Below, piece by piece: positions 25,776 through 37,250 of a stretch of 58,370 nucleotides of DNA (position 1 is the first letter of the stretch; each line of letters begins with the position of its first letter). The stretch spans positions 1 through 58,370 of the forward strand of contig NZ_LMFO01000020.1 in NCBI RefSeq assembly GCF_001426865.1, in the 5' to 3' direction. A program made the position numbers and the translations under genes. The notes below the pieces were generated by a model. The model searched no databases and was not told the DNA's origin. It saw only the letters and a list, made by a program, of their open reading frames with translations. The stretch is from Paenibacillus sp. Root52 (GTDB lineage Bacteria > Bacillota > Bacilli > Paenibacillales > Paenibacillaceae).

Positions 25776-28442
25776 TTAACCTTTCAGTTCCTTGATCCGG
25801 GCAATGACTTTATCCCGTTTATCCGAGTAATCCGCTTGTTTGGCACGCTCTTCTTCGATAACCTTGGCCGGAGCCTTAGCAACAAAGCCTTCGTTTGCCA
25901 GCTTTTTCTCTACACGGAGTACTTCGCCTTCAAGGTTCTGTAACTCTTTCTCTAGGCGAGCCACTTCCTGCTCAATATCAATAAGTCCTGCCAGCGGCAA
26001 ATACAACTCAGCACCTGTAATGACAGCAGTCATTGCTTTATCCGGTGAATTGAGATCAAGCCCACTGTCGAACTCGGACGTATTACAGAATCGTTGGATG
26101 TAATGGCTATTGCGCTCAATGATGCTATACGCCTCTGGGCTGTTCGCTTTCACCATCAACTCAATCTTCTTACTCATTGGCACGTTCACTTCAGCGCGAA
26201 TGTTACGAACGGCACGAATCGTATCCATCAACAGATTCATCTCCGCAACGGCTTCCGGGTTTTCCAAAGCTGGATCATATACCGGCCAAGCAGCCAGTGT
26301 GATGGTCTCGCCTTCATGCGGTAGATGCTGCCAAATTTCCTCGGAGATATATGGCATAAACGGATGAATCAAGCGCATTGTCTGATCCAACACATAAGCC
26401 AATACGGATTGTGTTTTTTTCTTCGCCACAGGATCCTCGCCGTAGAATGACAGTTTGGCAAACTCAATATACCAGTCACAGAGATCATCCCAGATGAAGT
26501 TATACAGCAAACGGCCTGTTTCCCCAAATTCGTATGCTTCGATTAGACGCGTAATATCTCGGGAAGTTTCGTTCAGACGGTGCAAAATCCAATAATCTGC
26601 TGTTCCAAGCTCTCCAGAGATGTCGCGATCTTCGAACGTGAACCCTTCTAAATTCATCAGAGCGAAACGAGAAGCGTTCCAGATTTTGTTTGCAAAGTTA
26701 CGAGCCTGCTCTACACGCTCCCAGCGGAAACGCAAATCCTGACCTGGCGTACTGCTCGTTGAGATCATATAACGCATCGCATCCGCGCCATATTTTTCGA
26801 TAACATCAAGCGGATCTACACCGTTGCCCAGTGATTTGGACATTTTGCGTCCATCTGCATCACGAACAAGACCATGCATCAAGACATCCTTAAACGGAAC
26901 TTCATCCGTGAACTCCAATGCTGTAAAGATCATACGCGATACCCAGAAATAGATAATGTCATAACCCGTTACAAGTACACTTGTTGGGTAATAACGTTGC
27001 AGATCTTCTGTCTCTTCCGGCCATCCAAGTGTAGAGAACGGCCATAGAGCAGAACTGAACCATGTATCCAATACGTCCTCATCTTGTCTAAGCTTACGTC
27101 CAGCATTTTCAGGTAATGTCGTTGGATCTTCTGCAGATACGATGATTTCACCTGTCTCTTCGTCATACCAAGCAGGGATACGATGTCCCCACCACAACTG
27201 ACGGGAAATACACCAATCGCGAACATTTTCGATCCAGTTGAGATATGTTTTCTCAAAGCGGTCTGGGACGAAGTTTACGCCATCTCCACCTTTTTGCTTC
27301 TGAATGGCTCTTTCTGCAAGAGGTTTCATCTCTACGAACCATTGCGTGGACAAATATGGCTCAACTACAGCTCCAGTCCGTTCGCTATGTCCAACTTGGT
27401 GTGTATGATCCTCGATGTTAATCAGTACACCGAGTTCCTTCAGATCCGCTACAATCTGCTTACGACAGTCGCTGCGATCAAGCCCTTGATATTTGCCAGC
27501 CTCTTCATTCATCGTACCGGTCTCATCCATTACCGTGATCTGAGGCAGATTATGACGCTGACCTACTTCAAAGTCATTCGGATCATGAGCAGGCGTGATT
27601 TTAACCGCACCACTCCCGAACTCTTTATCCACATAATCATCGGCAACAATCGGAATTTCGCGTCCGATAATAGGCAATACGAGCATTTTGCCAATCATAT
27701 CTGCATAACGCTCATCCTTTGGATGGACAGCAACCGCTGTATCGCCAAGCATTGTTTCAGGGCGTGTTGTTGCTACGGTAACGTAACCACTTCCGTCTTT
27801 GAGTGGATAACGCAGATGATACAAGTGACCCTGTACTTCTTTGTACTCAACTTCAATATCGGACAATGCTGTCCGGTTTACTGGATCCCAGTTGATAATA
27901 CGTTTGCCTCTGTAAATGAGACCTTTCTCGTACAATTGAACAAAAACTTTACGTACAGCTTGAGACAACCCTTCATCCAACGTAAAACGCTCACGTGAAT
28001 AATCGAGAGAAAGCCCCATTTTACCCCATTGCTGACGAATTGTTGTTGCATACTGATCTTTCCAGTCCCATACTTTATCCAAAAACTTCTCGCGTCCAAG
28101 GTCATAACGAGTTAGACCTTCTTCACGTAGCTTCTGCTCAACTTTGGTTTGTGTAGCAATACCTGCGTGGTCTGAACCCGGCAACCATAGCGCATCATAC
28201 CCTTGCATCCGTTTGGTACGGATCAGAATATCCTGTAATGTAAAGTCAAGCGCATGCCCAATGTGCAGCATCCCTGTTACGTTAGGTGGTGGGATTACAA
28301 TTGTGAAAGGCTCAGCGTCCTTACGTTGTCCTGCCTTGAAATATCCACGCTCCGTCCAAAAAGAGTACCATTTCTGCTCGGCAGCTTTTGGATCATAGGT
28401 TGTTGGCATTTCAGGTGTAGCTGAATTTTTTTGTTCAGACAT
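25776..28442 (-). CDS. valS: Valyl-tRNA synthetase
   Basis: An 888-residue class I synthetase charging tRNA-Val. HIGH motif in [15 protein letters not shown] (about residue 53), editing CP1 domain with [22 protein letters not shown] in [11 protein letters not shown], anticodon-binding domain, and a C-terminal coiled coil (about 815-888). GGAGG lies 8 nt before ATG. Expression is controlled by the T-box leader immediately upstream. Confidence 0.98.
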   Translation of the reverse strand: MSEQKNSATPEMPTTYDPKAAEQKWYSFWTERGYFKAGQRKDAEPFTIVIPPPNVTGMLHIGHALDFTLQDILIRTKRMQGYDALWLPGSDHAGIATQTKVEQKLREEGLTRYDLGREKFLDKVWDWKDQYATTIRQQWGKMGLSLDYSRERFTLDEGLSQAVRKVFVQLYEKGLIYRGKRIINWDPVNRTALSDIEVEYKEVQGHLYHLRYPLKDGSGYVTVATTRPETMLGDTAVAVHPKDERYADMIGKMLVLPIIGREIPIVADDYVDKEFGSGAVKITPAHDPNDFEVGQRHNLPQITVMDETGTMNEEAGKYQGLDRSDCRKQIVADLKELGVLINIEDHTHQVGHSERTGAVVEPYLSTQWFVEMKPLAERAIQKQKGGDGVNFVPDRFEKTYLNWIENVRDWCISRQLWWGHRIPAWYDEETGEIIVSAEDPTTLPENAGRKLRQDEDVLDTWFSSALWPFSTLGWPEETEDLQRYYPTSVLVTGYDIIYFWVSRMIFTALEFTDEVPFKDVLMHGLVRDADGRKMSKSLGNGVDPLDVIEKYGADAMRYMISTSSTPGQDLRFRWERVEQARNFANKIWNASRFALMNLEGFTFEDRDISGELGTADYWILHRLNETSRDITRLIEAYEFGETGRLLYNFIWDDLCDWYIEFAKLSFYGEDPVAKKKTQSVLAYVLDQTMRLIHPFMPYISEEIWQHLPHEGETITLAAWPVYDPALENPEAVAEMNLLMDTIRAVRNIRAEVNVPMSKKIELMVKANSPEAYSIIERNSHYIQRFCNTSEFDSGLDLNSPDKAMTAVITGAELYLPLAGLIDIEQEVARLEKELQNLEGEVLRVEKKLANEGFVAKAPAKVIEEERAKQADYSDKRDKVIARIKELKG

Positions 28443-28479
28443 GTGTCATTCCTCCGTTACTTAATCATCATCGCCAAAA

Positions 28480-28790
28480 AACAAAAAAACCTTTCATCCA
28501 TCAAAGGACGAAAGGTTAGCTTTCGCGGTACCACCTTTGTTTCACGCAGACCAAAAATACAGATCTCCCTTACGGGTACACGTGACACTTCAAGCAGATA
28601 ACGGCTGCTACCGGCCTATCCTACCTCACAATGAAATCATCCATCAGATCATTCCGTGAATTCAAATAGGCAACTCCCGGGCGACTTCGAACAGTTGGTT
28701 CCTGCGGAATTTCTCAGCGATACAATTCCACTCTCTGAAAGGTCAATCTGTCTACTACTCCCGATCCAAGTTATTCTTCAAAAAACCTAA
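28480..28790 (-). ncRNA. T-box riboswitch, valine-specific
   Basis: The leader of valS on the minus strand. Conserved T-box GGTGGTACCGCG (28524-28535). Stem I has the GGGAGTAGTAGA box and AGAGAGTGG, then the specifier loop GAAGTCGCC, in which GTC (28683-28685) reads as a valine codon. A terminator follows (28483-28517). Uncharged tRNA-Val pairs with the specifier and the T-box, favouring the antiterminator and valS transcription. Confidence 0.93.
28483..28517 (-). terminator. T-box regulated terminator
   Basis: On the minus strand AACCTTTCGTCC-TTTGAT-GGATGAAAGGTT plus T7. The 5' arm directly follows the T-box sequence, so terminator and antiterminator are mutually exclusive. Confidence 0.9.
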
Positions 28791-28794
28791 ACAC

Positions 28795-28823
28795 ATCATA
28801 CCCTGACCATGCGCGATAGTCAA
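28795..28823 (-). promoter_or_regulatory. Promoter of the valS operon
   Basis: On the minus strand: -35 TTGACT (28818-28823), 17-nt spacer, -10 TATGAT (28795-28800). Transcription would start near 28788, just before Stem I. Confidence 0.75.
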
Positions 28824-28857
28824 CCTGGTAACAGCGGAATAAGGCAACCCCATGCAT

Positions 28858-28883
28858 ACTTAGCCACTAAACTTAGCCACTAA
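28858..28883. repeat. Tandem 13-bp repeat
   Basis: Two perfect adjacent copies of ACTTAGCCACTAA, between the valS promoter and the spoVID terminator. The rest of 28824-28948 shows nothing recognisable. Confidence 0.7.
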
Positions 28884-28948
28884 GACGTCGTCAATGAAAC
28901 CCGCTTGAGAATACAAACGAGCATAACATTTCGCTTTTTCAAAAAAAA

Positions 28949-28982
28949 TCGCAAAAACCCGCCATCCCTAGAGATAACGGGT
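28949..28982 (-). terminator. Terminator of the spoVID homologue
   Basis: On the minus strand ACCCG...CGGGT with a partly paired interior and a T5 tail, then a second T-rich stretch, about 25 nt past the stop codon. Confidence 0.65.
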
Positions 28983-29004
28983 GAAGTTTACGCATGAATT
29001 TCGG

Positions 29005-30534
29005 TTATGGTATATATAAGATCTGCCCTTCTTCAACAACCTGCTCGGATAAGCGATTATAGAGCTGAAGCTCCCGTGTGCTTAACTGGTACCGATCTGC
29101 AATCGTATCCAGCGTCTCTTCTCGCTGAACAATGCATAATTTCACTTTACGGAATGGAGTCTGTTCCACAATTGTACCAAGGAATAGATTCTTCCACTGT
29201 CCGTCATCAGACGAATAAGCCTCGACTGGCACTGCATCTGTGGCCGCTTCATCTTCGCGATCTGCATCTGCCTCACGTACGGCTCTGCCAGAGGATAACA
29301 AGGAGGATATACCCACTCCATTTTCCTCTCTTAGAGAGGATTCTTTTTTGCTACCAAAAGCCACTTTGAGCTCCGGCTTGTCTTCCGTCTCAGCTACAGG
29401 TTCAGGGATAAGCGCACTTTGTTGAGCAATTCCTTCTGCATCCGAAGTCTCCTGTAAGGGCCGGTCTGCTCCTGCCGTTTCTAATTCAGAAGGGGCAAAC
29501 ACTTCCTGCCAGTTCTCCGGAGCTTCGGCAACTGGGGGATCCTCCTGTTGAGGAATCGATCGAGCAGATTCAAAATGCCACACATTAGGCGTCTCTTCTT
29601 GGGCTGTTGACTGGTCTGATCCAGCATTCGTATGTAGGGTCTCCACAGAAGGCTCGGACCAAACAGACGATGGTTCTTCAGCCAGCGGTACTAAGGGCTC
29701 TGATTCAGGATAAGAGGCAAGGCGATCCGCAGTTTCGGCCAAAAAGGAAGATACCGGTGATGGCGTGTCAGCGACCTCATTATGAGCCGGTTCCTCTCCT
29801 TGGAAAATGAAAGAGGTATACGCCTCGTCCACAGCGTTAGGTCTGTACGCTTGATCCTCGGCTTCCGGTTGCTCTGCATAGGTAGGTTCCGCGAAGGACT
29901 GGGATAATAGCTCTGGTTGCTCCGCATCTTCGCTGCGAATAGACTCATCCGCTGCTTGCTGTGAACCATCCTCGAACTGACCATCCAATGCGGCATTTGC
30001 TGACTCGATAAGTCCTTCCTCTTCACTTCGCTGCAGCAAGTATTCTTGTGCAAAGGTGTTTAAGTTATTTTCCTGATCTAATTCTGATTCTGTGGAACGC
30101 TGACCCTGCTGCGAATCTGGCGAATGTACGACCGTAAACTCATCGGCTGTCCATACTTGGGGTTCTTCGACTGGGAAACCTTCAATACCTCGAAGAGATA
30201 GAACTCCTGTAATGTTCAGACTGCGATTCGATAATAAGTCGACATCAAAATTTTCGATTTCAATAGAAATGTCCTCAATGGATCTTACTCGATTCAAGGG
30301 TACCGTGATTTCAACAGGAATAAAATGCTTAAGCTCTTCTGAAGCTGTATCCTCGCCGCGGTACGTACCTGTGAGTAGAAGATGACCCCTCAGTGTAGCA
30401 TGATCATCTTGACCGATGACTTGAATGCGTGGGTATAACTCAATTTCCTCCAACTCTTCAATTGCAGGGACTCCCTCAGACAAATGAACGCGCTCATAAA
30501 TATCGAACCGTAAACCATAAGGTTGATTCAACAA
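29005..30534 (-). CDS. spoVID: SpoVID-like spore coat assembly protein
   Basis: 509 residues. SpoVID drives encasement of the forespore by coat proteins and binds SafA. The N-terminal beta domain (about 1-130; LRFDIYERVHLSEG...VPAIEEL, RGHLLLTGTYRGE, FIPVEITVPLNRV) is the recognisable SpoVID region. A long acidic low-complexity linker (about 135-440) follows. The C-terminal LysM domain is VQREETLDTIADRYQLSTRE (about 462-509). The start is TTG 30534, 9 nt after AGGAGG, or the next TTG. Like B. subtilis SpoVID it lies between valS and hemL. I see no convincing sigma-E promoter in the 138 nt upstream. Confidence 0.87.
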   Translation of the reverse strand: MLNQPYGLRFDIYERVHLSEGVPAIEELEEIELYPRIQVIGQDDHATLRGHLLLTGTYRGEDTASEELKHFIPVEITVPLNRVRSIEDISIEIENFDVDLLSNRSLNITGVLSLRGIEGFPVEEPQVWTADEFTVVHSPDSQQGQRSTESELDQENNLNTFAQEYLLQRSEEEGLIESANAALDGQFEDGSQQAADESIRSEDAEQPELLSQSFAEPTYAEQPEAEDQAYRPNAVDEAYTSFIFQGEEPAHNEVADTPSPVSSFLAETADRLASYPESEPLVPLAEEPSSVWSEPSVETLHTNAGSDQSTAQEETPNVWHFESARSIPQQEDPPVAEAPENWQEVFAPSELETAGADRPLQETSDAEGIAQQSALIPEPVAETEDKPELKVAFGSKKESSLREENGVGISSLLSSGRAVREADADREDEAATDAVPVEAYSSDDGQWKNLFLGTIVEQTPFRKVKLCIVQREETLDTIADRYQLSTRELQLYNRLSEQVVEEGQILYIP

Positions 30535-30672
30535 AGGTGGCGTCCTCCTTTCGGCATATGTTCACCATGATCCTTCTCATGGGACTGATCCATGGTCTAA
30601 ATCCTTCGTTACCCAATCTATATGCCATGGATGAGATGAGCATGCCACCTTTGTTCAAACCTTCTGTATTTA

Positions 30673-31578
30673 TTACCTATTACTTACACGATCGATCAGT
30701 TGTTTAAAATCATCGGGCCAAGGATCAGCGACCTCAATTACCGCTCCGGTAAGAGGGTGCTTGAACACTAATAGCTCTCCATGGAGAGCTTGGCGTCCAA
30801 TGCGATCCGGTGCACCCCCATACAATTCGTCTCCAATTAGAGCATGTCCCGCATAACCCATATGAACCCGAATCTGATGTGTGCGCCCAGTATCTAGCGT
30901 CAGTCGAACTAAAGTCGCTCTCGGAAAGACTTCTACAAGCTGAATATGAGTGATCGCCTCCTGTCCATTCGGAGAGACGCGTCTACGTTGCTTATGATGT
31001 CTGTCCTTGCCAATGGGCGCATTAATCAGCTGTAACGTCTGGGGTACCTGTCCCCCAGCAATCGCCACGTAATGGCGTCCAATCTCTTTATTGCGCATCG
31101 CTTCATCCAGTTTGGCGAGGGCAAAAACATTTTTGGCATATAACACAGGGCCGGTTGTATCTTCATCTAATCGGTGCACATGACGTACGCTTGCCTGAAT
31201 GCCGTTCATCTCATAATACGAAGCAACCGCATGATCCAGTGTAATTGCAGTGTCTACTCGGCTCCCATCCGGGTGCAGCTTCATTCCCGCAGGTTTGTGC
31301 ACAACCAGAACGAAGTCATCCTCATATAACACATCAATCTCCGCCCAGCGTGGTTCAACTTCAATGGGGCGAGATGCAAAAAGGGCCAGCCGAAGCCGGT
31401 CCCCTGCAAGTTGTATGCCCTGATTCGCTTGTAACTGACGTAGCATTTTCTCTGGGAACTGTAGTTCAGATTGCAGCCATTGCTCTACGGCCATCTGCTT
31501 GTCCGAACTACCCGTCACCACTTTACCAGGCATCAGTTCAAGCCAATCCCCGCGGCGTTTCCAGCTTTTGATGCTCAT
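30673..31578 (-). CDS. RluA/RluD family pseudouridine synthase
   Basis: 301 residues. Isomerises specific uridines in rRNA or tRNA. Catalytic motif HRLDEDTTG (the family usually has HRLDxxTSG), with [14 protein letters not shown] before and [23 protein letters not shown] after. There is no clear S4 domain; the N-terminal part is a short degenerate version. The ATG overlaps the hemL stop by 4 nt, so it is coupled to the heme operon. The substrate cannot be decided from sequence. Confidence 0.9.
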   Translation of the reverse strand: MSIKSWKRRGDWLELMPGKVVTGSSDKQMAVEQWLQSELQFPEKMLRQLQANQGIQLAGDRLRLALFASRPIEVEPRWAEIDVLYEDDFVLVVHKPAGMKLHPDGSRVDTAITLDHAVASYYEMNGIQASVRHVHRLDEDTTGPVLYAKNVFALAKLDEAMRNKEIGRHYVAIAGGQVPQTLQLINAPIGKDRHHKQRRRVSPNGQEAITHIQLVEVFPRATLVRLTLDTGRTHQIRVHMGYAGHALIGDELYGGAPDRIGRQALHGELLVFKHPLTGAVIEVADPWPDDFKQLIDRVSNR

Positions 31579-32882
31579 AAGGATAAGAGTGCTTTACGGT
31601 TAGCTTCGATCGTATCGTCGATGTCTTGCTCTGTATGCACACCAGAGACGAACATTCCTTCATACTGAGATGGAGCTACACTCACACCCTGATCAACCAT
31701 TGCGGCAAAATAACGACGGAACTGATCCAGATTGCTTTCTTTAGCGATATCATAATTGGTTACTGGTACGCTACTGAAGAATGGGCATACCATCGAACCA
31801 ACCCGGTTAATCGTTACTGCCACACCTGCTTCTGCTGCATTCTTCTCGAATCCAGCCTGCAAGCGAGCGGATAGCAGTTCCAAACGATCATAAACTTCCG
31901 GTGTGAGCAGCTTGAGGGTCGTATATCCTGCCGCCATTGCGAGCGGATTACCGCTAAGTGTACCTGCTTGATAGATTGGTCCTGATGGTGCCATTTGCTC
32001 CATTAGATCACGTCGGCCGCCATATGCGCCTACAGGCAGTCCACCACCAATGACTTTACCAAGACATGTTAGATCTGGTGTCACACCATAACGCCCCTGT
32101 GCACAATTCAGACCCACACGGAATCCCGTCATAACTTCATCAAAAATAAGCAAGCTGCCATACTTCGTTGTTAAGCTGCGCAGTCCTTCAAGAAAACCTG
32201 GAGCCGGAGGAACAACGCCCATATTACCTGCAACTGGCTCCACGATTACAGCTGCCAGCTCTTCACCGAAGCGTTCAAAGGCAAGACTCACCGATTCCAG
32301 ATCATTATAAGGTACTGTAATCGTATTTGTAGCCACACCTTCTGGTACGCCCGGACTGTCTGGAAGACCCAGTGTTGCAACACCCGAGCCTGCTTTGATG
32401 AGCAAGCTGTCTGCATGTCCATGATAAGAGCCTTCAAATTTCAAAATTTTGCTACGTCCCGTTGCACCACGAGCCAATCGAATGGCACTCATCGTTGCTT
32501 CCGTACCCGAATTTACCATCCGCACAATATCAATCGATGGTACGCGTTCACATACGAGCTTAGCCATCTCTGTCTCAAGCAACGTTGGTGCACCAAAACT
32601 TGTTCCTTTTAGCGCTGTTTCTCGGAGAGCCTCTACAACGTCAGGATGTGCATGTCCCATAATAAGTGGACCCCAGGAACCTACATAATCAATAAACACA
32701 TTGCCATCAATATCGTAAATCTTAGAACCTTCGCCGCGTTCTGCATAAATAGGCGTAAGTCCAACCGATTTGAATGCTCGAACCGGACTATTCACCCCTC
32801 CCGGTATGTACTGCTTCGCTTCTTCAAATGCGCTGCGTGAGCGCTCATCATTTCGACGATTTCCTTGTTGTTGTGCAGTCAT
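31575..32882 (-). CDS. hemL: Glutamate-1-semialdehyde 2,1-aminomutase
   Basis: 435 residues. A PLP enzyme that converts glutamate-1-semialdehyde to 5-aminolevulinate. PLP lysine in [19 protein letters not shown]-terminal [22 protein letters not shown] before ATG. Follows hemB by about 40 nt. B. subtilis has a hemL/gsaB paralogue, but its position in the hem cluster supports hemL. Confidence 0.96.
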   Translation of the reverse strand: MTAQQQGNRRNDERSRSAFEEAKQYIPGGVNSPVRAFKSVGLTPIYAERGEGSKIYDIDGNVFIDYVGSWGPLIMGHAHPDVVEALRETALKGTSFGAPTLLETEMAKLVCERVPSIDIVRMVNSGTEATMSAIRLARGATGRSKILKFEGSYHGHADSLLIKAGSGVATLGLPDSPGVPEGVATNTITVPYNDLESVSLAFERFGEELAAVIVEPVAGNMGVVPPAPGFLEGLRSLTTKYGSLLIFDEVMTGFRVGLNCAQGRYGVTPDLTCLGKVIGGGLPVGAYGGRRDLMEQMAPSGPIYQAGTLSGNPLAMAAGYTTLKLLTPEVYDRLELLSARLQAGFEKNAAEAGVAVTINRVGSMVCPFFSSVPVTNYDIAKESNLDQFRRYFAAMVDQGVSVAPSQYEGMFVSGVHTEQDIDDTIEANRKALLSL

Positions 32883-32921
32883 GAATATCCTCCTTAATAT
32901 CCTGTAATCAAACGCAAGCCA

Positions 32922-33923
32922 TTACTTCTCTGCCAGCCAGCGAGAAGCATCTTTTCCGTAGTAGGTAATAATCATATCTGCTCCTGCACGCTTCATACTA
33001 AGCAGGATCTCCATCGCAACCTTTTTCTCATCAATCCATCCTTGGATAGCTGCTGCTTTCACCATAGCGTACTCCCCACTTACGTTATAAGCTACAAGAG
33101 GCAGATCGAACTGATCTCTAATCGTACGCAAGACGTCCAAATAAGAAAGTGATGGTTTCACCATGAGCATGTCTGCACCCTCAAACACATCCGTTTCAGC
33201 TTCACGTAGAGCCTCACGCGCATTGGCCGGATCCATCTGATATGATTTCCGATCTCCAAACTGAGGTGTAGAGTCGGCTGCTTCGCGGAATGGGCCATAG
33301 AATGCCGAAGCGTATTTTACCGAGTAAGACATGATTGGGATATGACTAAATCCATTCTCATCGAGTCCAGCTCGAATGGCTTGTACAAATCCATCCATCA
33401 TGTTGGAGGGAGCAATAATGTCTGCTCCTGCTTTAGCCTGGGATACTGCTGTCTTAACCAATAGCTCCAATGACTCATCATTTAGAACATCACCACAAGT
33501 ATGACCATCCACCTCAAAAGTGTGCACCATACCGCAATGTCCGTGATCTGTGAATTCACACAGACAGGTATCTGCGATAACGAGCAGCTCTGGATACCAG
33601 GATTTGATCAATCTCGTAGCTTCCTGCACAATACCATCTTCGGCAAAACCAGACGAACCAACACTATCCTTCGTCTCTGGAATACCAAACAACAGCACAG
33701 CCGGAATACCGAGCTCTGCAATTTCGGTCACTTCTTCTTGAAGACGATCTAACGAGAAGCGGAATACACCCGGCATTGATTTTATTTCAGATTTTACATT
33801 CTCTCCATACGTCACATAGATCGGCTGAATAAAATCATCCACACTCAGCTGGTTCTCTCTGACCATGTTACGGATCCCTACAGATTGACGCAAACGACGA
33901 TGTCGTACAATTGGAAAACTCAT
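32922..33923 (-). CDS. hemB: Delta-aminolevulinic acid dehydratase (porphobilinogen synthase)
   Basis: 333 residues. Condenses two 5-aminolevulinates. Zinc-binding cysteines in [15 protein letters not shown]; Schiff-base lysines in [16 protein letters not shown] and [16 protein letters not shown] 33923 is chosen because AGGAGG lies 8 nt upstream; the upstream in-frame start (33941) has no site. A terminator separates it from hemD, yet I see no clear promoter of its own, so readthrough is likely. Confidence 0.96.
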   Translation of the reverse strand: MSFPIVRHRRLRQSVGIRNMVRENQLSVDDFIQPIYVTYGENVKSEIKSMPGVFRFSLDRLQEEVTEIAELGIPAVLLFGIPETKDSVGSSGFAEDGIVQEATRLIKSWYPELLVIADTCLCEFTDHGHCGMVHTFEVDGHTCGDVLNDESLELLVKTAVSQAKAGADIIAPSNMMDGFVQAIRAGLDENGFSHIPIMSYSVKYASAFYGPFREAADSTPQFGDRKSYQMDPANAREALREAETDVFEGADMLMVKPSLSYLDVLRTIRDQFDLPLVAYNVSGEYAMVKAAAIQGWIDEKKVAMEILLSMKRAGADMIITYYGKDASRWLAEK

Positions 33924-33953
33924 CGTTGAAACCTCCTTCAAAAGTTAAATCGA

Positions 33954-34000
33954 GCAAAAAGGGAAGCGCGCTGGTTCTTAACGAATTCAGCACGCTTCAG
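33954..34000 (-). terminator. Terminator after cobA-hemD
   Basis: On the minus strand GAAGCGTGCTG pairs with CAGCGCGCTTC, then CCTTTTTG. It sits between hemD and hemB inside the otherwise continuous hem cluster, so it probably attenuates hemB-hemL expression. Confidence 0.7.
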
Positions 34001-34068
34001 TCATCCAGATTTATGCAAACGCTACGTGAAATCGCAATGTATACCCACTTGCGATTCTGAAGTATTAA

Positions 34069-35631
34069 TCAGAGTGAGGAAGATTCGACCGTCGTCGGTG
34101 TCCGCTTCCAATCACACAATACGGAGATCATACTCTCGATTGTTGCCTCTTCTGCCATCAAGGTCACTTTCAACCCAGCAGCCTCTGCCGTCTTCGCCGT
34201 GACCGGCCCGATGCAAGCAATCTCCACATTTTTCAATAAAGGCAGTGGATCTTGAATCCCCATGCGCTTCAGAATGTTCATAAAGTTCGTAACCGTAGAT
34301 GAGCTTGTGAATGTTACGGCGTGAATACCGCCCTCTTCTAACAATTTCAGTAACTCATCGTCATCCTCGCCAGCAAGGATTGTATCGTAGATGATCGCTT
34401 CCGTGACGTGAAGCCCTCGCGCGTTCAGTTGCTCTGGCAACCAGGAGCGCGCAAGGTCACCATGAGGAAGCAGCACACGCTGCCCCTCTTTCAACTCGCT
34501 TTCAAACGCTTCAAGCATACCTTCCGCTTGGAAAGGACCTTTGACCATTTCGGCTGCAATGCCATGTTTGCGCAGGGCTTCTGCAGTAGAAGGACCTACG
34601 GCTGCAATTCGGGCACGATGGATGGAGCGAATATCTTTGCCTTCTTGCTCCAAATGACGGAAGAAAAACTCAACGCCATTCACACTCGTGAAAAATACCC
34701 AATCAAATGTATTTAACGCATCGAAGGCTTGTTTGACACTTTGTTTGGAAGACTCACTTGTTGGCATAATCGTCTCAATGACTGGGAATTCGTAAGGTTC
34801 GCCACCAAGCTCCTCAATCCGATCTACTAATTCACTGGCCTGACTTCGAGCTCTAGTCACCAAAATCCGTTTGCCAAACAACGGAAGCGCCTCTGCCCAC
34901 TTCAATTGTTCCCGTTGGTTCACCACGTCACCAACAACAATGACAGCAGGAGGCTGAAAATTGGCTGCCAGCACTTTAGCTTCTATATTTTCAAGTGTAC
35001 CCGTAATTGTATCCTGCTCTGCTCTTGTTCCCCAGCGGACTAATGCCACTGGCGTCTGAGCTGGTCGACCATGACGAATCAACTGTTCGCTAATATAACC
35101 AATTTTGGCGACACCCATCATAAATACAAGTGTGCCCGTTGCATTCGTTACTTTATCCCAATGGATGCTGCGATCCAGCTTGTCCGGGCTCTCATGTCCT
35201 GTAATTATAGAAATTGACGAAGCATAGTCGCGGTGGGTCACTGGAATTCCGGCATAAGCAGGCACACTTATCGCTGCTGTCACACCTGGTACGATCTCAA
35301 AAGGAATACCGTTCTTGCGTAACAAATCCGCCTCTTCGCCAACGCGTCCAAATATGGTTGGATCCCCGCCCTTGAGTCTGACAACTACTTTTCCTTCTAG
35401 AGCAAGATCCACCAACAACTGATTGATCTCTTCCTGTTTCATTGTATGCCTGTCAGGTCGCTTGCCCACATAGATCTTAACAGCCCCTGGCTTCATTTGC
35501 TTCAACAGCCTTGGACTAGCCAAGCGATCATATACCACCGCGTCTGCCTTGCCGATTGACTCCCATCCTTTTACGGTAATCAGCTTAGCATCTCCCGGGC
35601 CTGCTCCTACCAAAAAGACCTTTCCCACCAT
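34069..35631 (-). CDS. cobA-hemD: Fused uroporphyrinogen-III C-methyltransferase / uroporphyrinogen-III synthase
   Basis: 520 residues, two enzymes in one chain. The N-terminal SUMT domain (about 1-245) has VFLVGAGPGDAKLITVKG, VVRLKGGDPTIFGR and VPGVTAAISVPAYAGIPVTHR. It makes precorrin-2 for siroheme/cobalamin. The C-terminal HemD domain (about 258-510) has RILVTRARSQASELVDRIEELGG and AVTFTSSSTVTNF; it cyclises hydroxymethylbilane. ATG 35631 is chosen (GGGGAT 6 nt before), 2-4 nt after the hemC stop. B. subtilis has a stand-alone HemD here; the fusion is known in other Firmicutes. Confidence 0.94.
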   Translation of the reverse strand: MVGKVFLVGAGPGDAKLITVKGWESIGKADAVVYDRLASPRLLKQMKPGAVKIYVGKRPDRHTMKQEEINQLLVDLALEGKVVVRLKGGDPTIFGRVGEEADLLRKNGIPFEIVPGVTAAISVPAYAGIPVTHRDYASSISIITGHESPDKLDRSIHWDKVTNATGTLVFMMGVAKIGYISEQLIRHGRPAQTPVALVRWGTRAEQDTITGTLENIEAKVLAANFQPPAVIVVGDVVNQREQLKWAEALPLFGKRILVTRARSQASELVDRIEELGGEPYEFPVIETIMPTSESSKQSVKQAFDALNTFDWVFFTSVNGVEFFFRHLEQEGKDIRSIHRARIAAVGPSTAEALRKHGIAAEMVKGPFQAEGMLEAFESELKEGQRVLLPHGDLARSWLPEQLNARGLHVTEAIIYDTILAGEDDDELLKLLEEGGIHAVTFTSSSTVTNFMNILKRMGIQDPLPLLKNVEIACIGPVTAKTAEAAGLKVTLMAEEATIESMISVLCDWKRTPTTVESSSL

Positions 35632-35635
35632 GTCT

Positions 35636-36592
35636 TCATCCCCTAACTTCTGCCAGTATCTGCTCTGCTCCCCGTTCAATTAGCCTCCACGCGACTTCTT
35701 CTCCTAGACGAACCGGATCTTTACCGGTCAGAGCTTCTTTAAGTATCAGTCCGCCGTCAGGCGTACCGACCATACCTGTTAATTGTAACTTGTTTTGTCC
35801 ATTCGGGGAATCCGTATCTTCCTCCGGCACCCAGACTGCATGCGCCCCAATCGGAACCTGACAACCGCCATTCAAGACACTTAGGAAACGACGCTCCGCC
35901 AGAACTGGCTCCGCTGTTTCTGGATCATTGTACAATTGTAATAAATGTAACAGCTCTGCATCATCTTCACGGCATTCGATGCCAAGCGCACCTTGACCTA
36001 CAGCAGGTAGACAAGCCGTCTCGGACAGATATTCTGTAATGCGATCCTCCCAGCCCATTCGATATAGCCCAGCAGCAGCCAATATAATAGCATCCAAACC
36101 TTCCGTCTCCAGTTTACGTAGACGAGAATCGATGTTACCGCGCAAGGACTCCAGTTGAAGGTCGGGACGATACGCTTTCAACTGGCTGGAACGACGCAAG
36201 CTACTTGTTCCGACTCTAGCCCCCTCTGGCAATTGGTCCAGTGTGAGACCTCCATTCGAGATCAAGGCATCGCGTGGATCAGCTCGACGAGGCACCGCTC
36301 CGTTGATCAATCCCTCGGGTAATTCGGACGGCATGTCCTTCATGCTGTGTACAGCCATATCAATCTTGTGATCTAACATGGCTTGCTCAATTTCTTTTAC
36401 AAATAGCCCTTTTCCTCCCACTTTGGACAGCGTCACATCGAGGATCAGATCTCCCTTTGTCACGATCTTATGTACTTCAAAATCAAAAGCTAATCCTTCC
36501 CGCTCACAAATCTGGCGTAAATCGTTAATAACATGACCTGTCTGGGTTAAAGCAAGAGCGCTCTGTCTACTACCAACTTTAATTGTACGCAT
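35636..36592 (-). CDS. hemC: Porphobilinogen deaminase (hydroxymethylbilane synthase)
   Basis: 318 residues. Polymerises four porphobilinogens on a dipyrromethane cofactor attached to the cysteine in [14 protein letters not shown]-terminal [15 protein letters not shown] and [10 protein letters not shown]...[16 protein letters not shown] 36592 is chosen: AGGAGG lies 10 nt upstream, inside the end of the preceding gene, whose stop is 2 nt before it. Confidence 0.96.
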   Translation of the reverse strand: MRTIKVGSRQSALALTQTGHVINDLRQICEREGLAFDFEVHKIVTKGDLILDVTLSKVGGKGLFVKEIEQAMLDHKIDMAVHSMKDMPSELPEGLINGAVPRRADPRDALISNGGLTLDQLPEGARVGTSSLRRSSQLKAYRPDLQLESLRGNIDSRLRKLETEGLDAIILAAAGLYRMGWEDRITEYLSETACLPAVGQGALGIECREDDAELLHLLQLYNDPETAEPVLAERRFLSVLNGGCQVPIGAHAVWVPEEDTDSPNGQNKLQLTGMVGTPDGGLILKEALTGKDPVRLGEEVAWRLIERGAEQILAEVRG

Positions 36593-36594
36593 GT

Positions 36595-37245
36595 CTATAT
36601 TTCCTCCTGATTGCGGGATATCCATTCCCCGATTTGTTCTTCTGTCCACCATCGAAATTGTCCACTGCGAATGTCTTCAAGTACGTTCATTTCCGTCAAT
36701 TGACGAAGTAAAATGCTGCGCTGATGTGAGGAAGAGACACGAGCCTTCACTTGGCCTCTCATCTGATGCAAGAATTCAATATAAGTTTCGTATTCATCTC
36801 CAAATTGCTCCTCCAGTACGGCACGTATCTCAGCAGCAGCTGCTGGCCCTGCCCCGGCCGTTGAGATGGCAATGCTCAATCTTCCCCGTCTCACGACACT
36901 GGGAGTAATAAACGAACTGTTGTATGAGGAAATGGCATCATTCACCAGTATGCCGTCCTTCATCGCCTCTTGGACTACAGCCGCGTTAACTTCAACCTGG
37001 TTCGTCGCCGCATATACGAGAAAGGCCCCCCGCAAATCACCTTTGCGGTAGGACCGGTCTATCCACTCCAATCGGGAATCTTGATGCAGTTGTTTCAGCT
37101 CGGCTGTGATGTCCGGACTTATCACTTTGATATGCGCCTCCGCATGGAGCAGACCTTTAATTTTACGTGCAGCGACACGACCGCCGCCAATGATACAACA
37201 CATTTTTCCTGAAGTATTCACATATATCGGGGTATACCGATCCAT
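36595..37245 (-). CDS. Precorrin-2 dehydrogenase (Met8/SirC type)
   Basis: 216 residues. NAD-dependent oxidation of precorrin-2 to sirohydrochlorin, and possibly iron chelation as in Met8/CysG. N-terminal [23 protein letters not shown] (NAD site), mid-region [14 protein letters not shown], and [27 protein letters not shown] 37245 is chosen, with GGGAG 10 nt upstream and the hemX stop 5 nt before. The longer frame from 37335 overlaps hemX and is rejected. With the CobA domain it supplies the siroheme branch inside the heme operon. Confidence 0.9.
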   Translation of the reverse strand: MDRYTPIYVNTSGKMCCIIGGGRVAARKIKGLLHAEAHIKVISPDITAELKQLHQDSRLEWIDRSYRKGDLRGAFLVYAATNQVEVNAAVVQEAMKDGILVNDAISSYNSSFITPSVVRRGRLSIAISTAGAGPAAAAEIRAVLEEQFGDEYETYIEFLHQMRGQVKARVSSSHQRSILLRQLTEMNVLEDIRSGQFRWWTEEQIGEWISRNQEEI

Positions 37246-37250
37246 AGGAC

